The translations under genes and the position numbers were made by a program. Below the pieces are notes generated by a model. The model ran no database searches and had not been told where the DNA came from. It saw only the letters and a list, made by a program, of their open reading frames with translations. Below, piece by piece: positions 16,540 through 26,690 of a stretch of DNA of 64,000 nt. Source of the stretch: CADCTB01 sp963768975 (GTDB lineage: Bacteria; Actinomycetota; Acidimicrobiia; Acidimicrobiales; AC-14); NCBI GenBank assembly GCA_963768975.1, contig CAVYKB010000008.1:1-64000 (forward strand). The letters are read 5' to 3'. How positions within the stretch are numbered: position 1 is the first letter of the stretch; each line of letters begins with the position of its first letter.

Positions 16540-18180
16540 TTAGGCGAGTTCGTAGATGTACAGGACGTAGAACTGGAGGCCGGGCGCCTGGACCTTCACC
16601 CCGAACCACGCCGTCGGTGCGCCCGCGTTAGAGGGCCGGGAGCTGACCATGATCGAGCCGGACGCGGTTTGGCTGCCGCCCTGCTCGGTCGGAACCGCAC
16701 GCCCGGTCTCTCCGCTGAAGCGGGGTTGGTCGATGGGCCGGGTGAAGGCTGACGCGGGTGCGCTCCCGTCCCCGTCGCTTCCGCCGACCGTCATGAACGC
16801 CCGCGCCCCGAACGCGGTGACACAGGCCCCGGTGGTGCCCGCGCCCGCGGCGGTCACGGTGACCGGAATGGGTGGGTCGCCGTTGCGGACCGTGGTGACA
16901 TCACGTCCGAGGGTCCAGGAGAACCGGTTCGTCGCTGTCCCCGGTTGGCCACTACACAGCCCGGCGTCGGGGAAGGTCACGAGCATCTCGCCCCCCGTAG
17001 CCGATGCGGCCCGGGTGATCTGCACATTGGGCTCGGACGAGAAATTTGCCTTGGCGATCTTGATCTCCCGCAACCTCCAGGACGACCCGGGCGGCGCGGT
17101 GGTCGTGGACCCGGGCGGTCGCGTGGTGGTCACCCCGGTCGGTGGAGTCGTCGTCGTGCCGCCGGGCGGCAGGGTCACGTCCGGTCCCCCGCCCTGCCCC
17201 GTCGTTCGGCCGAGCGGCGTCCCGGTGGAAACGTCGATGATGGTGATGATGTTGATGACCGTCGTGCTGGAGTTGATGACGGTGATGTTCGTCGGGCTGA
17301 AGCCCGGCCACGGTGTGCCCTGGTAGGTGGGGGTCACGGACAGGGGCTTGGGGTCGATCAACGGGTTGCCGCACGCGCAGCGGGCGCGAGGAGCGCCGAA
17401 CTTGTCCACGAGCACGGCCGTTCCCGCCTGCAGCACCGACTGGATGGGGTAGGCGGCGCCGTTGGCGAACCCGTGGTTGGTGACCCGGGTGTCGTTCCGG
17501 AGCAGCACCGGCGTCATGTCGTTGATGTACACGCCGATGTTGGCAGGGTCGATGCCCTGCACCCGGGCCCACTCACGAGCCTTGTCGGGATTGGCGGCGA
17601 GGAATTCGATCATCTGCTGTTTGTTGCAACTCGCTTGATCGCGCGTGCCGCCGTACAAGCCCGGCGTGGCGCCGGACGTGGCGTTGAGCGTGAGGGGCCC
17701 GGTGATCTCGGGTGGGATCGACGGCCCGGGCGGGAAGACCGGCGCCGTCTGGTTCGGGCCCAAGGTGATCGGCGTGCCCGGCGGCACGGTGCTGCTGGGC
17801 GTGGGCCCTGCTATCGACGGTCCGAAGGGATCAGGTCCTGGCGCGGAGATGGGCTGGAGGAAGATCTCGCCCGGCCCGCCACCGCCACCGCCCCCGGTCG
17901 TAGTCTTCGTGTCGTCGCCGCTCGTCGCCACCAGGACACCGATGATGAGGGCGACCACCCCGGCGATCGCCGCGGGGATCAACCAGTTGGGCCGTTGCTT
18001 GCCTTCGGCCGGTCCGGGCGTAGGGAGGCGGGACGGCGGCCCCGAGGGCGGCGGCGGGGGAGGGCCCGGCGGCGGGCCGGTCGGCGGGGGCGGGGGCGGC
18101 GGGGGTCCGGACGGCGGGCCGGGCGGCGGACCAGATGGCGGTGGCCCAGGGGGTGGCGGCCCACCGCTTCCCATACTCAT
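16540..18180 (-). CDS. DUF6777-type membrane protein with proline-rich N-terminus
   Basis: This 546-residue protein starts with a cytoplasmic Pro/Gly tail (about 5-55), then one membrane segment (about 65-88, LIPAAIAGVVALIIGVLV). The extracytoplasmic domain matches what I know as DUF6777 of Streptomyces: FLQPISAPGPDPFGPSIA, LYGGTRDQASCNKQQMIEFL, IGVYINDMTPVLLRNDTRVT, CACGNPLIDP. A Thr/Pro linker leads to a second beta domain ending in FYVLYIYELA. The role of DUF6777 is unknown. ATG 18180 has a G-rich stretch before it and is preferred to TTG 18195. It heads the minus-strand group with 15577 and 14814, and is divergent from the frameshifted gene at 18483. Confidence 0.8.
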   Translation of the reverse strand: MSMGSGGPPPPGPPPSGPPPGPPSGPPPPPPPPTGPPPGPPPPPPSGPPSRLPTPGPAEGKQRPNWLIPAAIAGVVALIIGVLVATSGDDTKTTTGGGGGGGPGEIFLQPISAPGPDPFGPSIAGPTPSSTVPPGTPITLGPNQTAPVFPPGPSIPPEITGPLTLNATSGATPGLYGGTRDQASCNKQQMIEFLAANPDKAREWARVQGIDPANIGVYINDMTPVLLRNDTRVTNHGFANGAAYPIQSVLQAGTAVLVDKFGAPRARCACGNPLIDPKPLSVTPTYQGTPWPGFSPTNITVINSSTTVINIITIIDVSTGTPLGRTTGQGGGPDVTLPPGGTTTTPPTGVTTTRPPGSTTTAPPGSSWRLREIKIAKANFSSEPNVQITRAASATGGEMLVTFPDAGLCSGQPGTATNRFSWTLGRDVTTVRNGDPPIPVTVTAAGAGTTGACVTAFGARAFMTVGGSDGDGSAPASAFTRPIDQPRFSGETGRAVPTEQGGSQTASGSIMVSSRPSNAGAPTAWFGVKVQAPGLQFYVLYIYELA

Positions 18181-18322
18181 CGCGAACCCCCCCAAGTCCC
18201 CGTACTGCCCCGGCTATTTCCTACCACCTGGCTCATCCGCAGCGGTAGCACCGCAAGGGCATCAACTAGAGTCAGGTGCCGGGGGTAGGCGAGTGGGACG
18301 AGACAAGGCGGGGCACCGGAGC

Positions 18323-18520
18323 ATGAAAGAGATGTTCGTGCCTTCGCAGCGCGCGTCGGAGCCGGGACTGCCGACCTGGCCGTCCGCCTGCGCTGATCAG
18401 CCCGGCGAGCACCGCGTGGGCGCGGGCCTGCAGGCGCAGGTCATCTCCGTGGAAGGGGCGCCGGCGAGGATCGTCTGCGGCAATGCTGCGCAAGCGGCTG
18501 CGGCCACGGGCGGGATCTAG
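18323..18520 (+). CDS. truncated SH3-like module (65 aa), remnant or overlapping gene
   Basis: This short frame starts ATG 18323 (or ATG 18332). Its product contains FVPSQRASEPGLPTW, AGLQAQVISVEGA and ARIVCGN, matching in order the module of the 14814 protein (FLPSHAAPDGGLPAW, ARIVCSNG). The last strand, GW..WVDA..LV in both other copies, is missing; after ARIVCGN the frame reads Ala-rich sequence and stops. The stop lies 38 nt inside the next gene, which starts at 18483. It may be a decayed copy whose end was overwritten, or a real small overlapping gene. It lies in the 302-nt divergent gap between DUF6777 and 18483, which otherwise shows no gene. Confidence 0.5.
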   Translation: MKEMFVPSQRASEPGLPTWPSACADQPGEHRVGAGLQAQVISVEGAPARIVCGNAAQAAAATGGI

Positions 18521-20640
18521 GCGAGGAGCGGGCACGATCCGGCGCCTCCTGGCCCTCACGTTGGTCGTCACCCCGCTCGCGCTCGTCGCCCCCGTCGCTT
18601 CGGCCCAGACCGACCCGCGCACCTACGAGGGCATTTACAGCGTGACCGAGAACGACCTCAACCAGACGCGCTGCGAGCCGACCCCGTTCCGCCGGACGCT
18701 TGCCGCCGGGCAGAGCGGACCGAGCTACCAATACCGCGTTGCCGTCACGAGCGCGGCGACGAGGGTCAGCTTCAGCGCCGAGCAAAGCAACGTCTCGCTG
18801 TTTGCCGCCGACCTCGCCGCCGACGGTACGTTCAAGAGCGAGGCGCCCGAGAACGCCCGGGGGGAGTTCGGGCGGGGCACGTTCCGGATGACGTGGGTCC
18901 GCTCCCAGGGTGCCGGGAACTGCACGACGGAGTTCCGCGCCACGTTCGTCAGCACGGGGGGAGGCGACAACCGGCCGCCGGGCACCTCCGGACAAGGCAC
19001 GACCTCAACGCCCGACGCCAAAAGGAAGTCTCCAACGGGCACGATCGTCGCTATCGGCGGCGTCGGCGCCGGGACGGTGACGATCGTCGTTCTCATCAAC
19101 GGCAAGCGGGTACGCCGCCGCCCCAAGCTCAAGCCGCGAGGCCGGACGGAAACGGGCCCGAACGTCTGGGACCCCACCCTCGAGGAGCAGCGTGACCGGT
19201 GGAACAAGGACCAGAAGGTCTGGGATCCGGACACCAAGACCTACCGCGACCCGCGCCCGGAGGATCTGGTCGACCTGGCGGAGTGGGATTCCCGAGATCG
19301 CCAAGACCGTCCCGCGGGACAACGTCCCGTCCATGTGCCGCGACATCTACGACAAGTACGTCTTCGAATCGGAGCAGGCGCACTGGGCCGAGCAGGCCGT
19401 CAAGGACTCGGAGGAGCGCTACAAGAAGCTCGAGAAGCTGTTCCAGCAGAACAAGCTGCGGGCCGCTGCGCAGCTCGGCATCGAGATCGTGGGCGCCACG
19501 ACGGCCATCGCCCAGAGCCTGGTCGGGGCCGCCGGCTCGTCGCTGCTGCGCGCCGCGAAGGCACCGGCGAACACCCTGAGGGATGCGATAGCCCGCCGGG
19601 ACGCCATCCTGCGGGAGGTCGAGCAGGACATCGGCGTCCGGAACGCCCGCCAGCTGTCCGAGCACATCACCAACCGGCTGCGGACCGCAGAGACCGACCT
19701 GCCCAAGGCGGTCGCGGCCCGGCAACGGCTTGCGCAGCTGACCGCTCTCGGCGACAAGCAGGGGCAACTGGTGAAGGCCTCGGCGCTGCGCCGGCAGGCG
19801 TACGAGCGGCGCATCTTCACCCTCAACGCCGAGATCGAACACTTCGAGGCCCGGCTGCAAACCAACGTGAACCGCGTCCAGAACGAGCTGGAGAACGTGC
19901 AGGCGCAGATCCGCCGGGCCGAGCCGACGATCAAGCCGGGCGGCGGGCCCGGGTTCGTGGACCCCGCACGAGCCCAGAAGCTCGACGGCCTGAAATGGCG
20001 GGAGATGGAGATCAAGGAGCGCTTGGCCGACCTCGCCAAGGGGACTGAGGCGCAGGAGATCGCCAAGCGGCAGGGCGAGTTGATAGCGACCCAGGCCGAG
20101 CTCGACAACCAGCCAGGTTGGAACGAGCTCCTCAAGGATCAGGCGACGACCCGCCGGCAGCTCGAGAAGACGAGGATCGAGCTTCTCGACCTCGGAGACG
20201 TCTCCGATGCGGATGTGGTGCGCTTGCGGGACCTGGCCCAGCGCGCCACCAACGACCTGAACGTGGCCCGGCTGACGGCCCGCCAGAGGGCGCAGAGCGA
20301 GCTGGACGCCCTCAACGCTCACATCGCCGACCTCAAGAGCCAGCTCGCCGCCCTCGACGCCAACGCGACGGCACCGAGCACACCGGTGGTGATCGTCCAG
20401 ACCGTCATGGGGCCGATCGCGGTGAAGTGGGCGAAGTGGTTCGGCGCCGGGGACAGCCCCGAGGAGATGGTGCGGATCCTCGTACAGAACAAGAGCGACG
20501 CGCTGGAGGAGCTGAAGCAGCTCACCATCGCGCGCGCCGCGCTGGAGGAGTGGACGAAGATGCGCATGCCCGAGACGTTGTCGCGCCTTCAGGCGTGTCT
20601 GGGCGCGAACGCTCCCGTGTCGCAAGGGCAGCCGAGGTAG
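18483..20640 (+). CDS. secreted/membrane protein with coiled-coil region, apparent frameshift
   Basis: The product begins with a signal peptide (about 1-45, LVVTPLALVAPVASAQ), a beta-rich extracytoplasmic domain with FRRTLAAGQSGPSYQYRVAV and two cysteines, a membrane segment at about 182-200, and a basic stretch up to EDLVDLAEW. The sensible frame then changes: GIPEIAKTVPRDNVPSMCRD continues 1 nt out of phase and runs to 20640 as a long helical, coiled-coil region of about 440 residues. One extra G in GGG 19285-19287 explains this; without it the protein would be about 718 residues. It could be a sequencing error, a real mutation or programmed slippage. It is followed 14 nt later by the 20655 gene. 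Confidence 0.7.
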
Positions 20641-20654
20641 GGAGGGATCGAGCA

Positions 20655-21398
20655 ATGAGCGCCATGGAAGACCTCGTCGCGAGGTGGTGTGGATCGGGAC
20701 CGGTGACTTCGGCGGTCCCGGGAGTGCTCACTGTCGAGCTGTTCCCTGGTCGGACCTACGACGTCTCGGTGCGCGAGATCGGCGACGGGGAGGCGGCTCT
20801 CGAGTCTCGGTGGACGGCGTCCGCGGACATTGCCGATGACGCCGCGCTGCTCCGCGAGATGGCGGAAGGCGCCTCGCTCCTGGCCACCGGGTTCGTTCGC
20901 TGCGAGGCGACCGACATCGGCGTGGTCATCAGCGCTCCGCTGTACTTGGAGGACTTGGGGCGGCAGGCATTCTTGACCGCCGTCGCGCAAGTCGCCCGCG
21001 TGCAGTGGACGCTCGACACATCCGCGCCGGCCCTCGAGGCCAGGCAGGCGGTTCAGCGACTGCTCGAGGAGCCCGACCTCGCCCTCGAAGGGACGGAGCT
21101 GCCACGAGTTGAGGCGGAGGCCCGGGCCGTTGTGGCCAAGACCGCGGCGCCGGCCTTGGCTCCCACCGCTGTCCCGGCCGCAGCCCCCGCAAGTGGCCCG
21201 GCTTGGTCACCTACCCACGTCGCGCCTCCGGGCGGCATCCCGGCGTGGGCGGCGCCAGACCGGACCAAGACGCCTTCGCTGCGCATCGAGGCCGGCGTCG
21301 AGCTCGTCGTGGGGGAGGAACGCGACGGTTGGGCCCATGTGGCGGCGTGGAACGGCTGGACCGCCTGGGTCGACGCCCAACTCCTCGTCCGCCGCTGA
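20655..21398 (+). CDS. YbjN-like N-terminal domain plus C-terminal SH3-like module
   Basis: This is a 247-residue soluble protein. The N-terminal domain (about 1-130; VLTVELFPGRTYDVSVREIG, MAEGASLLATGFVRCEATD, FLTAVAQVARVQWTLD) resembles YbjN/secretion-chaperone folds, but only weakly. An Ala/Pro linker leads to a C-terminal SH3-like module: GGIPAWAAPDRTK, GVELVVGEERDGWAHVA, WNGWTAWVDAQLLV. This is the same module as at the start of the 14814 membrane protein. ATG 20655 follows GGAGGG with a suitable spacer. The gene lies 14 nt after the coiled-coil gene and is probably cotranscribed with it. It is convergent with the vWA operon. Confidence 0.75.
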   Translation: MSAMEDLVARWCGSGPVTSAVPGVLTVELFPGRTYDVSVREIGDGEAALESRWTASADIADDAALLREMAEGASLLATGFVRCEATDIGVVISAPLYLEDLGRQAFLTAVAQVARVQWTLDTSAPALEARQAVQRLLEEPDLALEGTELPRVEAEARAVVAKTAAPALAPTAVPAAAPASGPAWSPTHVAPPGGIPAWAAPDRTKTPSLRIEAGVELVVGEERDGWAHVAAWNGWTAWVDAQLLVRR

Positions 21399-21467
21399 CC
21401 TATCGGGTGTCGAGCCCGGTCGTAAGTGCAGCGGGCGCTTTCGCGGGTAGCGCAGCTCCCTCGCCGG

Positions 21468-21482
21468 GCAACCTCCGGTTGC
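21468..21482. terminator. hairpin between convergent genes
   Basis: GCAACC (21468-21473), loop TCC, GGTTGC (21477-21482), with flanking CCCTC and GAGGG able to extend the stem across a bulge. It sits between the 3' ends of the 20655 gene and the vWA operon and may stop transcription from both sides. Confidence 0.45.
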
Positions 21483-21490
21483 GAGGGCGA

Positions 21491-22579
21491 TTACGGGTAT
21501 GCGCTCCAGCGGATAGAGGCACCGATGGCGACGGCGGCGAGCAGGGCGCCCAACGCGAGGAACGGTGCGGTGATCTCGCTGGCCCGCTGCTGGACGGTCA
21601 CGTCCTTCGGAAGGTCGGCGAACACCTTGCGGAGCTGGGGCGAGTCCTCGGCGCTGTAGAACGTCCCGCCCGTCTCGTCGGCCACCTGCTGCAGGGTGGC
21701 GTTGTCCGCCCGCAGCGGCGACCGGGCGCCGCCGAAGCCGCCACCGCCGAACCCGCCGCCGCCGAAGCGCTGGACATCTCCGGCCAGTTGCTCAGCGGTG
21801 CAGGACAGGGCAGTCGGCTGCTGCGTCCCGAACCCGATGGTGAAGATCCGGACCCGCCGCTCCACTGCGTAGGGGATGGCGTCCAGCGGAGCGATCCCCC
21901 GGGTGTTGGCACCGTCGGTGAGGAGCACGACGATGTCGGAGACGTAGTCGCCGCCGGCGGATCCACGTGCCGGCGCCGGTCGGGTCGTGCTCCCCGGCAG
22001 CCCGCTCGCCGCCGCGTTACCGACCAGCGCCACTTCGCTGTTGATCTCGGCGATTGCGTCCAGCGACTTCAGCATGGCCGCCCCCACCGCGGTGCCCCGG
22101 CCGGTGGTGAGGTTGTCGATGGCCCCGACCAGCACCTCCCGGTCGGTAGTCGGTGCCACCGCGACCTGGGCGTACCCGGAGAACACCACGAGCCCCACCC
22201 GGGTGCCGGAGGGCAGCTGCTCCACGAACTCTCGGGCGGCCCGCTGGGCGGCGGCGATCCGGTTGGGCTCGACGTCGGTGGCGCACATGGACCGGGAGAC
22301 GTCGAGGGCCAGGATGATCGACGTGCGGGACGTCGGCACGTCGCGCACGACCTGGGGACGGGCGGCGGCGACGCCGAGGATCCCGAGGCTCCCGAGCAGC
22401 AGGCCGATGGGCAGGTGCCGCTTCCAGCGGGAACGGGCCGGGATGACCGACCGCAGGAGGGCGACGCTGGAGTAGCTCACCGCCTGCTTGCGCCGGCGGC
22501 GCATGGCCAGCAGGTACACGCCGAGCACCAGGGGGACGGCCAGGATCAGCAGGAGGGCGAGCGGCCAGGAGAAGGTCAT
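21491..22579 (-). CDS. BatA/BatB-like von Willebrand factor A membrane protein
   Basis: This 362-residue protein has two N-terminal hydrophobic segments, then a vWA domain with MIDAS motif LALDVSRSMCATDV and the later T and D positions in GRGTAVGAA and VVLLTDGANTRG. A Gly/Phe-rich loop follows (FGGGGFGGGGFGGARS), and a C-terminal membrane segment ends the protein. It would bind a divalent metal and a protein partner at the outer membrane face. ATG 22579 starts 2 nt after the stop of the preceding vWA gene. It is the last gene of the protease-MoxR-DUF58-vWA-vWA operon. Confidence 0.88.
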   Translation of the reverse strand: MTFSWPLALLLILAVPLVLGVYLLAMRRRRKQAVSYSSVALLRSVIPARSRWKRHLPIGLLLGSLGILGVAAARPQVVRDVPTSRTSIILALDVSRSMCATDVEPNRIAAAQRAAREFVEQLPSGTRVGLVVFSGYAQVAVAPTTDREVLVGAIDNLTTGRGTAVGAAMLKSLDAIAEINSEVALVGNAAASGLPGSTTRPAPARGSAGGDYVSDIVVLLTDGANTRGIAPLDAIPYAVERRVRIFTIGFGTQQPTALSCTAEQLAGDVQRFGGGGFGGGGFGGARSPLRADNATLQQVADETGGTFYSAEDSPQLRKVFADLPKDVTVQQRASEITAPFLALGALLAAVAIGASIRWSAYP

Positions 22580-22581
22580 CC

Positions 22582-23568
22582 TCAGACCACCCGCCCGAAC
22601 CACAGGACCGACAGCAGGGCGCCGGCGAGGAGCAGCAGCACCCCTCCGATGGCGAAGAAGGCGCTCACCTCGGTGTGCTCCGACACCAGCTTGAAGCGCA
22701 GGTCGATGGTCTCGGAGATCTCGGCCAGCCCTTTGGCGTCGGCCGCCTCGTGGTAGGTGCCGTCGGTGATCGAGGCCACCTCCTGCAGCAGCTCGCTGTC
22801 GAGCGCGGTCGCGACGCTGAACCCGTCGACCTCCACCACCGCCCCCTGCGGTGTGCCGATCCCGATGGTGTGCACCCGCACGCCGGCCACCGAGGCGACC
22901 TCGGCCACCGCCACCGGGTCGGGCCTGCTGGTCTCCTCACCGTCGGAGAACAGGAGCACAGTGGCCGAGCCGAAGAAGCCAATGTCGACCTGCCCTGCGT
23001 CGCTGGCCAGCTCCTCGGGATCGATGGTGACCGGCTTGCCGGCGATGGCGCTGAGCGCGGTGACCAGCGCCTGGCCCAGCGACGTGCCGCCCTCGCTCGA
23101 TAGCCGGTCGATGGACCGCAGGACGTCGGCGTGGGTGTTGGTGGGAGTCTGGACGACAACCGCACCGTCGCCGAAGGCCACGATGCCCACCTTGACCTCC
23201 GGCGGCTGGCGCTCCACGAAGGCCCTGGCCGCAGCCTTGGCCGCATCCATGCGGGTGGGCTTGATGTCGTCGGCCTTCATGCTGTTGGACACGTCGACGG
23301 CGAGGATCACCGTCCCCTCGCGCTTGGGCGTCTTCACCGTCGCCATGGGCTGTGCCATCCCGACGATGAGCAGCGTGAGAGCGGCGGCGAACAGCCCGAA
23401 GGGCACATGGCGTCGCACCCGCATCTTCGAGGGCGCCGCCACCACCAGGCCCTCCTCGGCGAGGGCGGCGGACCGCTGCGCCCGCCGGCGGCGCGACCGC
23501 GCGTAGGCGGCCACCAGCGCCGGCACCGCCACCAGCAGGGCCAGGACCCACGGGGTGCCGAAGGTCAC
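22582..23568 (-). CDS. BatA-like von Willebrand factor A membrane protein
   Basis: This 328-residue vWA protein has the same layout as its downstream neighbour: two N-terminal hydrophobic segments (the second at about 58-75), MIDAS LAVDVSNSMKADDI, then SEGGTSLGQAL and VLLFSDGEETSRPDP, and a C-terminal membrane helix. The pair probably arose by duplication. GTG 23568 overlaps the DUF58 stop as GTGA. Proteins of this kind work with MoxR AAA ATPases in assembly or activation of envelope or metal-containing complexes; the client here is unknown. Confidence 0.9.
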   Translation of the reverse strand: MTFGTPWVLALLVAVPALVAAYARSRRRRAQRSAALAEEGLVVAAPSKMRVRRHVPFGLFAAALTLLIVGMAQPMATVKTPKREGTVILAVDVSNSMKADDIKPTRMDAAKAAARAFVERQPPEVKVGIVAFGDGAVVVQTPTNTHADVLRSIDRLSSEGGTSLGQALVTALSAIAGKPVTIDPEELASDAGQVDIGFFGSATVLLFSDGEETSRPDPVAVAEVASVAGVRVHTIGIGTPQGAVVEVDGFSVATALDSELLQEVASITDGTYHEAADAKGLAEISETIDLRFKLVSEHTEVSAFFAIGGVLLLLAGALLSVLWFGRVV

Positions 23569-24439
23569 CGACGCCTCATTCGCCGGCGGGACTCCACGAT
23601 GCGCACCAAGGCGTTGACCAGGTCGTCGTCGGTGGAGACGACGTGGAGGTCGACGCCGGCGCGGTGGGCGGCCAGGCGCACGGCCTGGTCCTGCTCCTCG
23701 CCGGCGGCCTGGAGCCGGCGGCGGAACTCCGGGTCGCTGGTATCGACCAGGAGCTGCTCGCCCGTCTCTGCGTCCTGGACCACGATGAGGCCGGCGTCGG
23801 GCAGTTCGAACTCGCGGGGGTCAATCAGGCGGAGGGCGACCACCTCGTGGCGCTCGGTCAGCTGGAGCAGCGAGCGCTCCCAGCCGGGTGCGCTGATGAA
23901 GTCGGAGACCAGCACGACGAGCGACCGCCGGCGGATGACCCGGGACGCGGTGTCGAGGAGCCGGCGGAGGTCGGTCACCGTGCCGGGGCTCCGGGGCGGG
24001 CGGAGCAGCTCCCGCGTGAGCGCCAGCACCTGGGTACGGCCCTGCCGGGGCGGGATCGTCAGCACGCTCTCGTTGTCGTAGACGACGGCGCCCACCCGGT
24101 TGCCGCCCCGGACGAGAAGCTTGGCGATCGTGGCCGCCACTTCCTGCAGCACGTGCTCCTTGGTGCGGGTCACCGGCCCGAAGCCCATCGACGGCGAGTG
24201 GTCCAGGAGGAGCCAGGCTGTCAGCTCCCGGTCCTCGGTGTACTGGCGGACGTACATGTCGTCCATGCGGGCGGTGACGTTCCAGTCGATGTGGCGGACG
24301 TCGTCACCCACTTCGTACTCCCGCACGTCACGGAAGTCGGTGCCGTGGCCGCGGAGGAGCGTGCGGTAGTCGCCCTGGAGCCGGCCGTCGAGGCGGCGGA
24401 TCACATGCCACTCGAGCCGGCGAAGGACCCGGTCCGCGG

Positions 24440-24464
<25 letters not shown>
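23565..24464 (-). CDS. DUF58 domain protein
   Basis: This 299-residue cytoplasmic protein of the DUF58 family has the conserved GDDVRHIDWNVTARMDDMYV segment at about residue 55, followed by a degenerate vWA-like fold (LLLDHSPSMGFG, VVLVSDFISAPGWER). DUF58 proteins are coded next to MoxR ATPases and are thought to link the ATPase to vWA partners. The ATG lies inside the end of the MoxR gene (25-nt overlap), and the stop overlaps the next vWA start as GTGA. Confidence 0.92.
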
Positions 24465-25488
<1,024 letters not shown>

Positions 25489-25492
<4 letters not shown>

Positions 25493-26337
25493 CGCGCCGG
25501 TGCCCCTGCCGCACCGCCGGCGGTGCCGATGGGAACTGCGAAGCCGATGCCGCTGAAGCGGTCGTCGCCTGCGGGATTCGCCAGACCTGTCACGATGCCG
25601 ATCACCTGACCGTTGCGGTTGAGGAGCGGTCCACCCGAGTTTCCCGGGTTCACCGCTGCGTCGAACTGGATCATGCCGCTGATGGACTTCCCATTGCCCA
25701 GCGGGAAGGAGCGGTTGAGGCCGGAGATGACCCCGGTGGACAAGGAGGCCACGAGCCCCAGCGGGTGGCCGACCACGTACGCCTCGTCGCCGACCTGGGC
25801 CCCGCCGCCCAGCACCGCCGGCACCACGACCTCGGGCAGGCGGGCCGGCGCCAGCACCGCGATGTCGTGGTCGGGGTCGGTCGACCGCACCGTCGCCGGC
25901 GACTTGGTGCCGTCGGAGAAGGAGACACTGATGCCTCGGGCGCCCTCGACGACGTGGAGCGACGTGAGGATGTCGCCCCGGGCGTTGACGATCACCCCTG
26001 AGCCGACCCCGGAGGGGCCGCCCCGCTCCGTCTCGATGACGACCAGCGGGGGCACGATCGCGTTGTAGACCTCGACGCTGGCCGGCGGGAGGCGCTGGGA
26101 GTCGGTGATGGCGGCGCCGACCTTCTCGTCGACGATCCCGTCCACGTCCGCCTGGCTGGTCGCCGGCCGGGACGCGGCCCGCAGGTCCACGGCGAGGAGG
26201 CCGCCACAGAGGAGAGCCACGACGAGGGCGGCCGGCCACCACCGCAGCCATCGGCGCCGGCCGGGCGCGGGCGGCGCCGGGGGCTCGGCTGTCGCGGGGA
26301 CCGCACGCACGTCCGCCGGCGCTCCCCCTAGCCTCAT
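25489..26337 (-). CDS. membrane-anchored S1C trypsin-like serine protease
   Basis: This 282-residue protease has one N-terminal membrane anchor (about 33-53, WWPAALVVALLCGGLLAV) and a HtrA-type chymotrypsin fold. The catalytic triad is His in ILTSLHVVEG, Asp in DPDHDIAVL and Ser in VNPGNSGGPLLN. No PDZ domain follows, so it is shorter than DegP. The active site faces outward. It is first in the operon with MoxR, DUF58 and two vWA proteins, with ATGA overlap to MoxR, which suggests a role in processing a client of that complex. ATG 26337 is supported by position of the anchor rather than by a strong ribosome binding site. Confidence 0.9.
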
Positions 26338-26350
26338 TCCGCACAACGTT

Positions 26351-26407
26351 AATAGCCAAGACGCCAATAGCCGTAGCGGGCAGAGGTTCCTGGGAGCTGC
26401 CTGGGAG
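26351..26407 (-). promoter_or_regulatory. short direct repeats upstream of the protease-MoxR operon
   Basis: Two direct repeats lie in the 92-nt gap before the operon: AATAGCC at 26351-26357 and 26366-26372, and CCTGGGAG at 26389-26396 and 26400-26407 (11-bp period). The period of one helical turn suggests a regulator site, but no consensus is recognised. Confidence 0.35.
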
Positions 26408-26429
26408 ACCGGCCCCTCGCGAGGTGGCG

Positions 26430-26669
26430 CTACCGCCGGCGCAGCGGCGGGACGACCGAAGGTGGGTTCCGCCGGGCCGGCAGCTCGGCCAGGAGGTCGG
26501 CGGTGGCGGCCGCGATGCGCTCGATGGCCCGCTCGACCGCGGGCTGGTTCATCTGGCCGGCGGTGGTGATCGAGCCGACCTTGCGGACGTACTGGCGGGC
26601 GGCCGAGGTAACCTCCTCGGCGGTCGCCGCCGGTTCGAGGCCGCGGAGCGGGGTGATGTTCCGGCACAT
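26430..26669 (-). CDS. DUF2277 family small protein
   Basis: This 79-residue protein has the DUF2277 signature: MCRNITPLRGLEP at the start, then EVTSAARQYVRKVGSI and a helical end with ERAIERIAAATADLLAEL. Its function is unknown although the family is widespread in Actinomycetota and Proteobacteria. It starts 21 nt after the PEP-utilising enzyme gene and may be cotranscribed with the radical SAM island, but it is probably not part of its chemistry. Confidence 0.88.
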   Translation of the reverse strand: MCRNITPLRGLEPAATAEEVTSAARQYVRKVGSITTAGQMNQPAVERAIERIAAATADLLAELPARRNPPSVVPPLRRR

Positions 26670-26690
26670 GCCGACGACGATACGCGGCCT

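Noticed and set aside
17979..18164. Repeat array or CRISPR-like pattern in the Pro/Gly-coding stretch
   Set aside because: The periodic GGC/CCG pattern is the coding sequence for the proline-rich tail of the DUF6777 protein, with no spacers.
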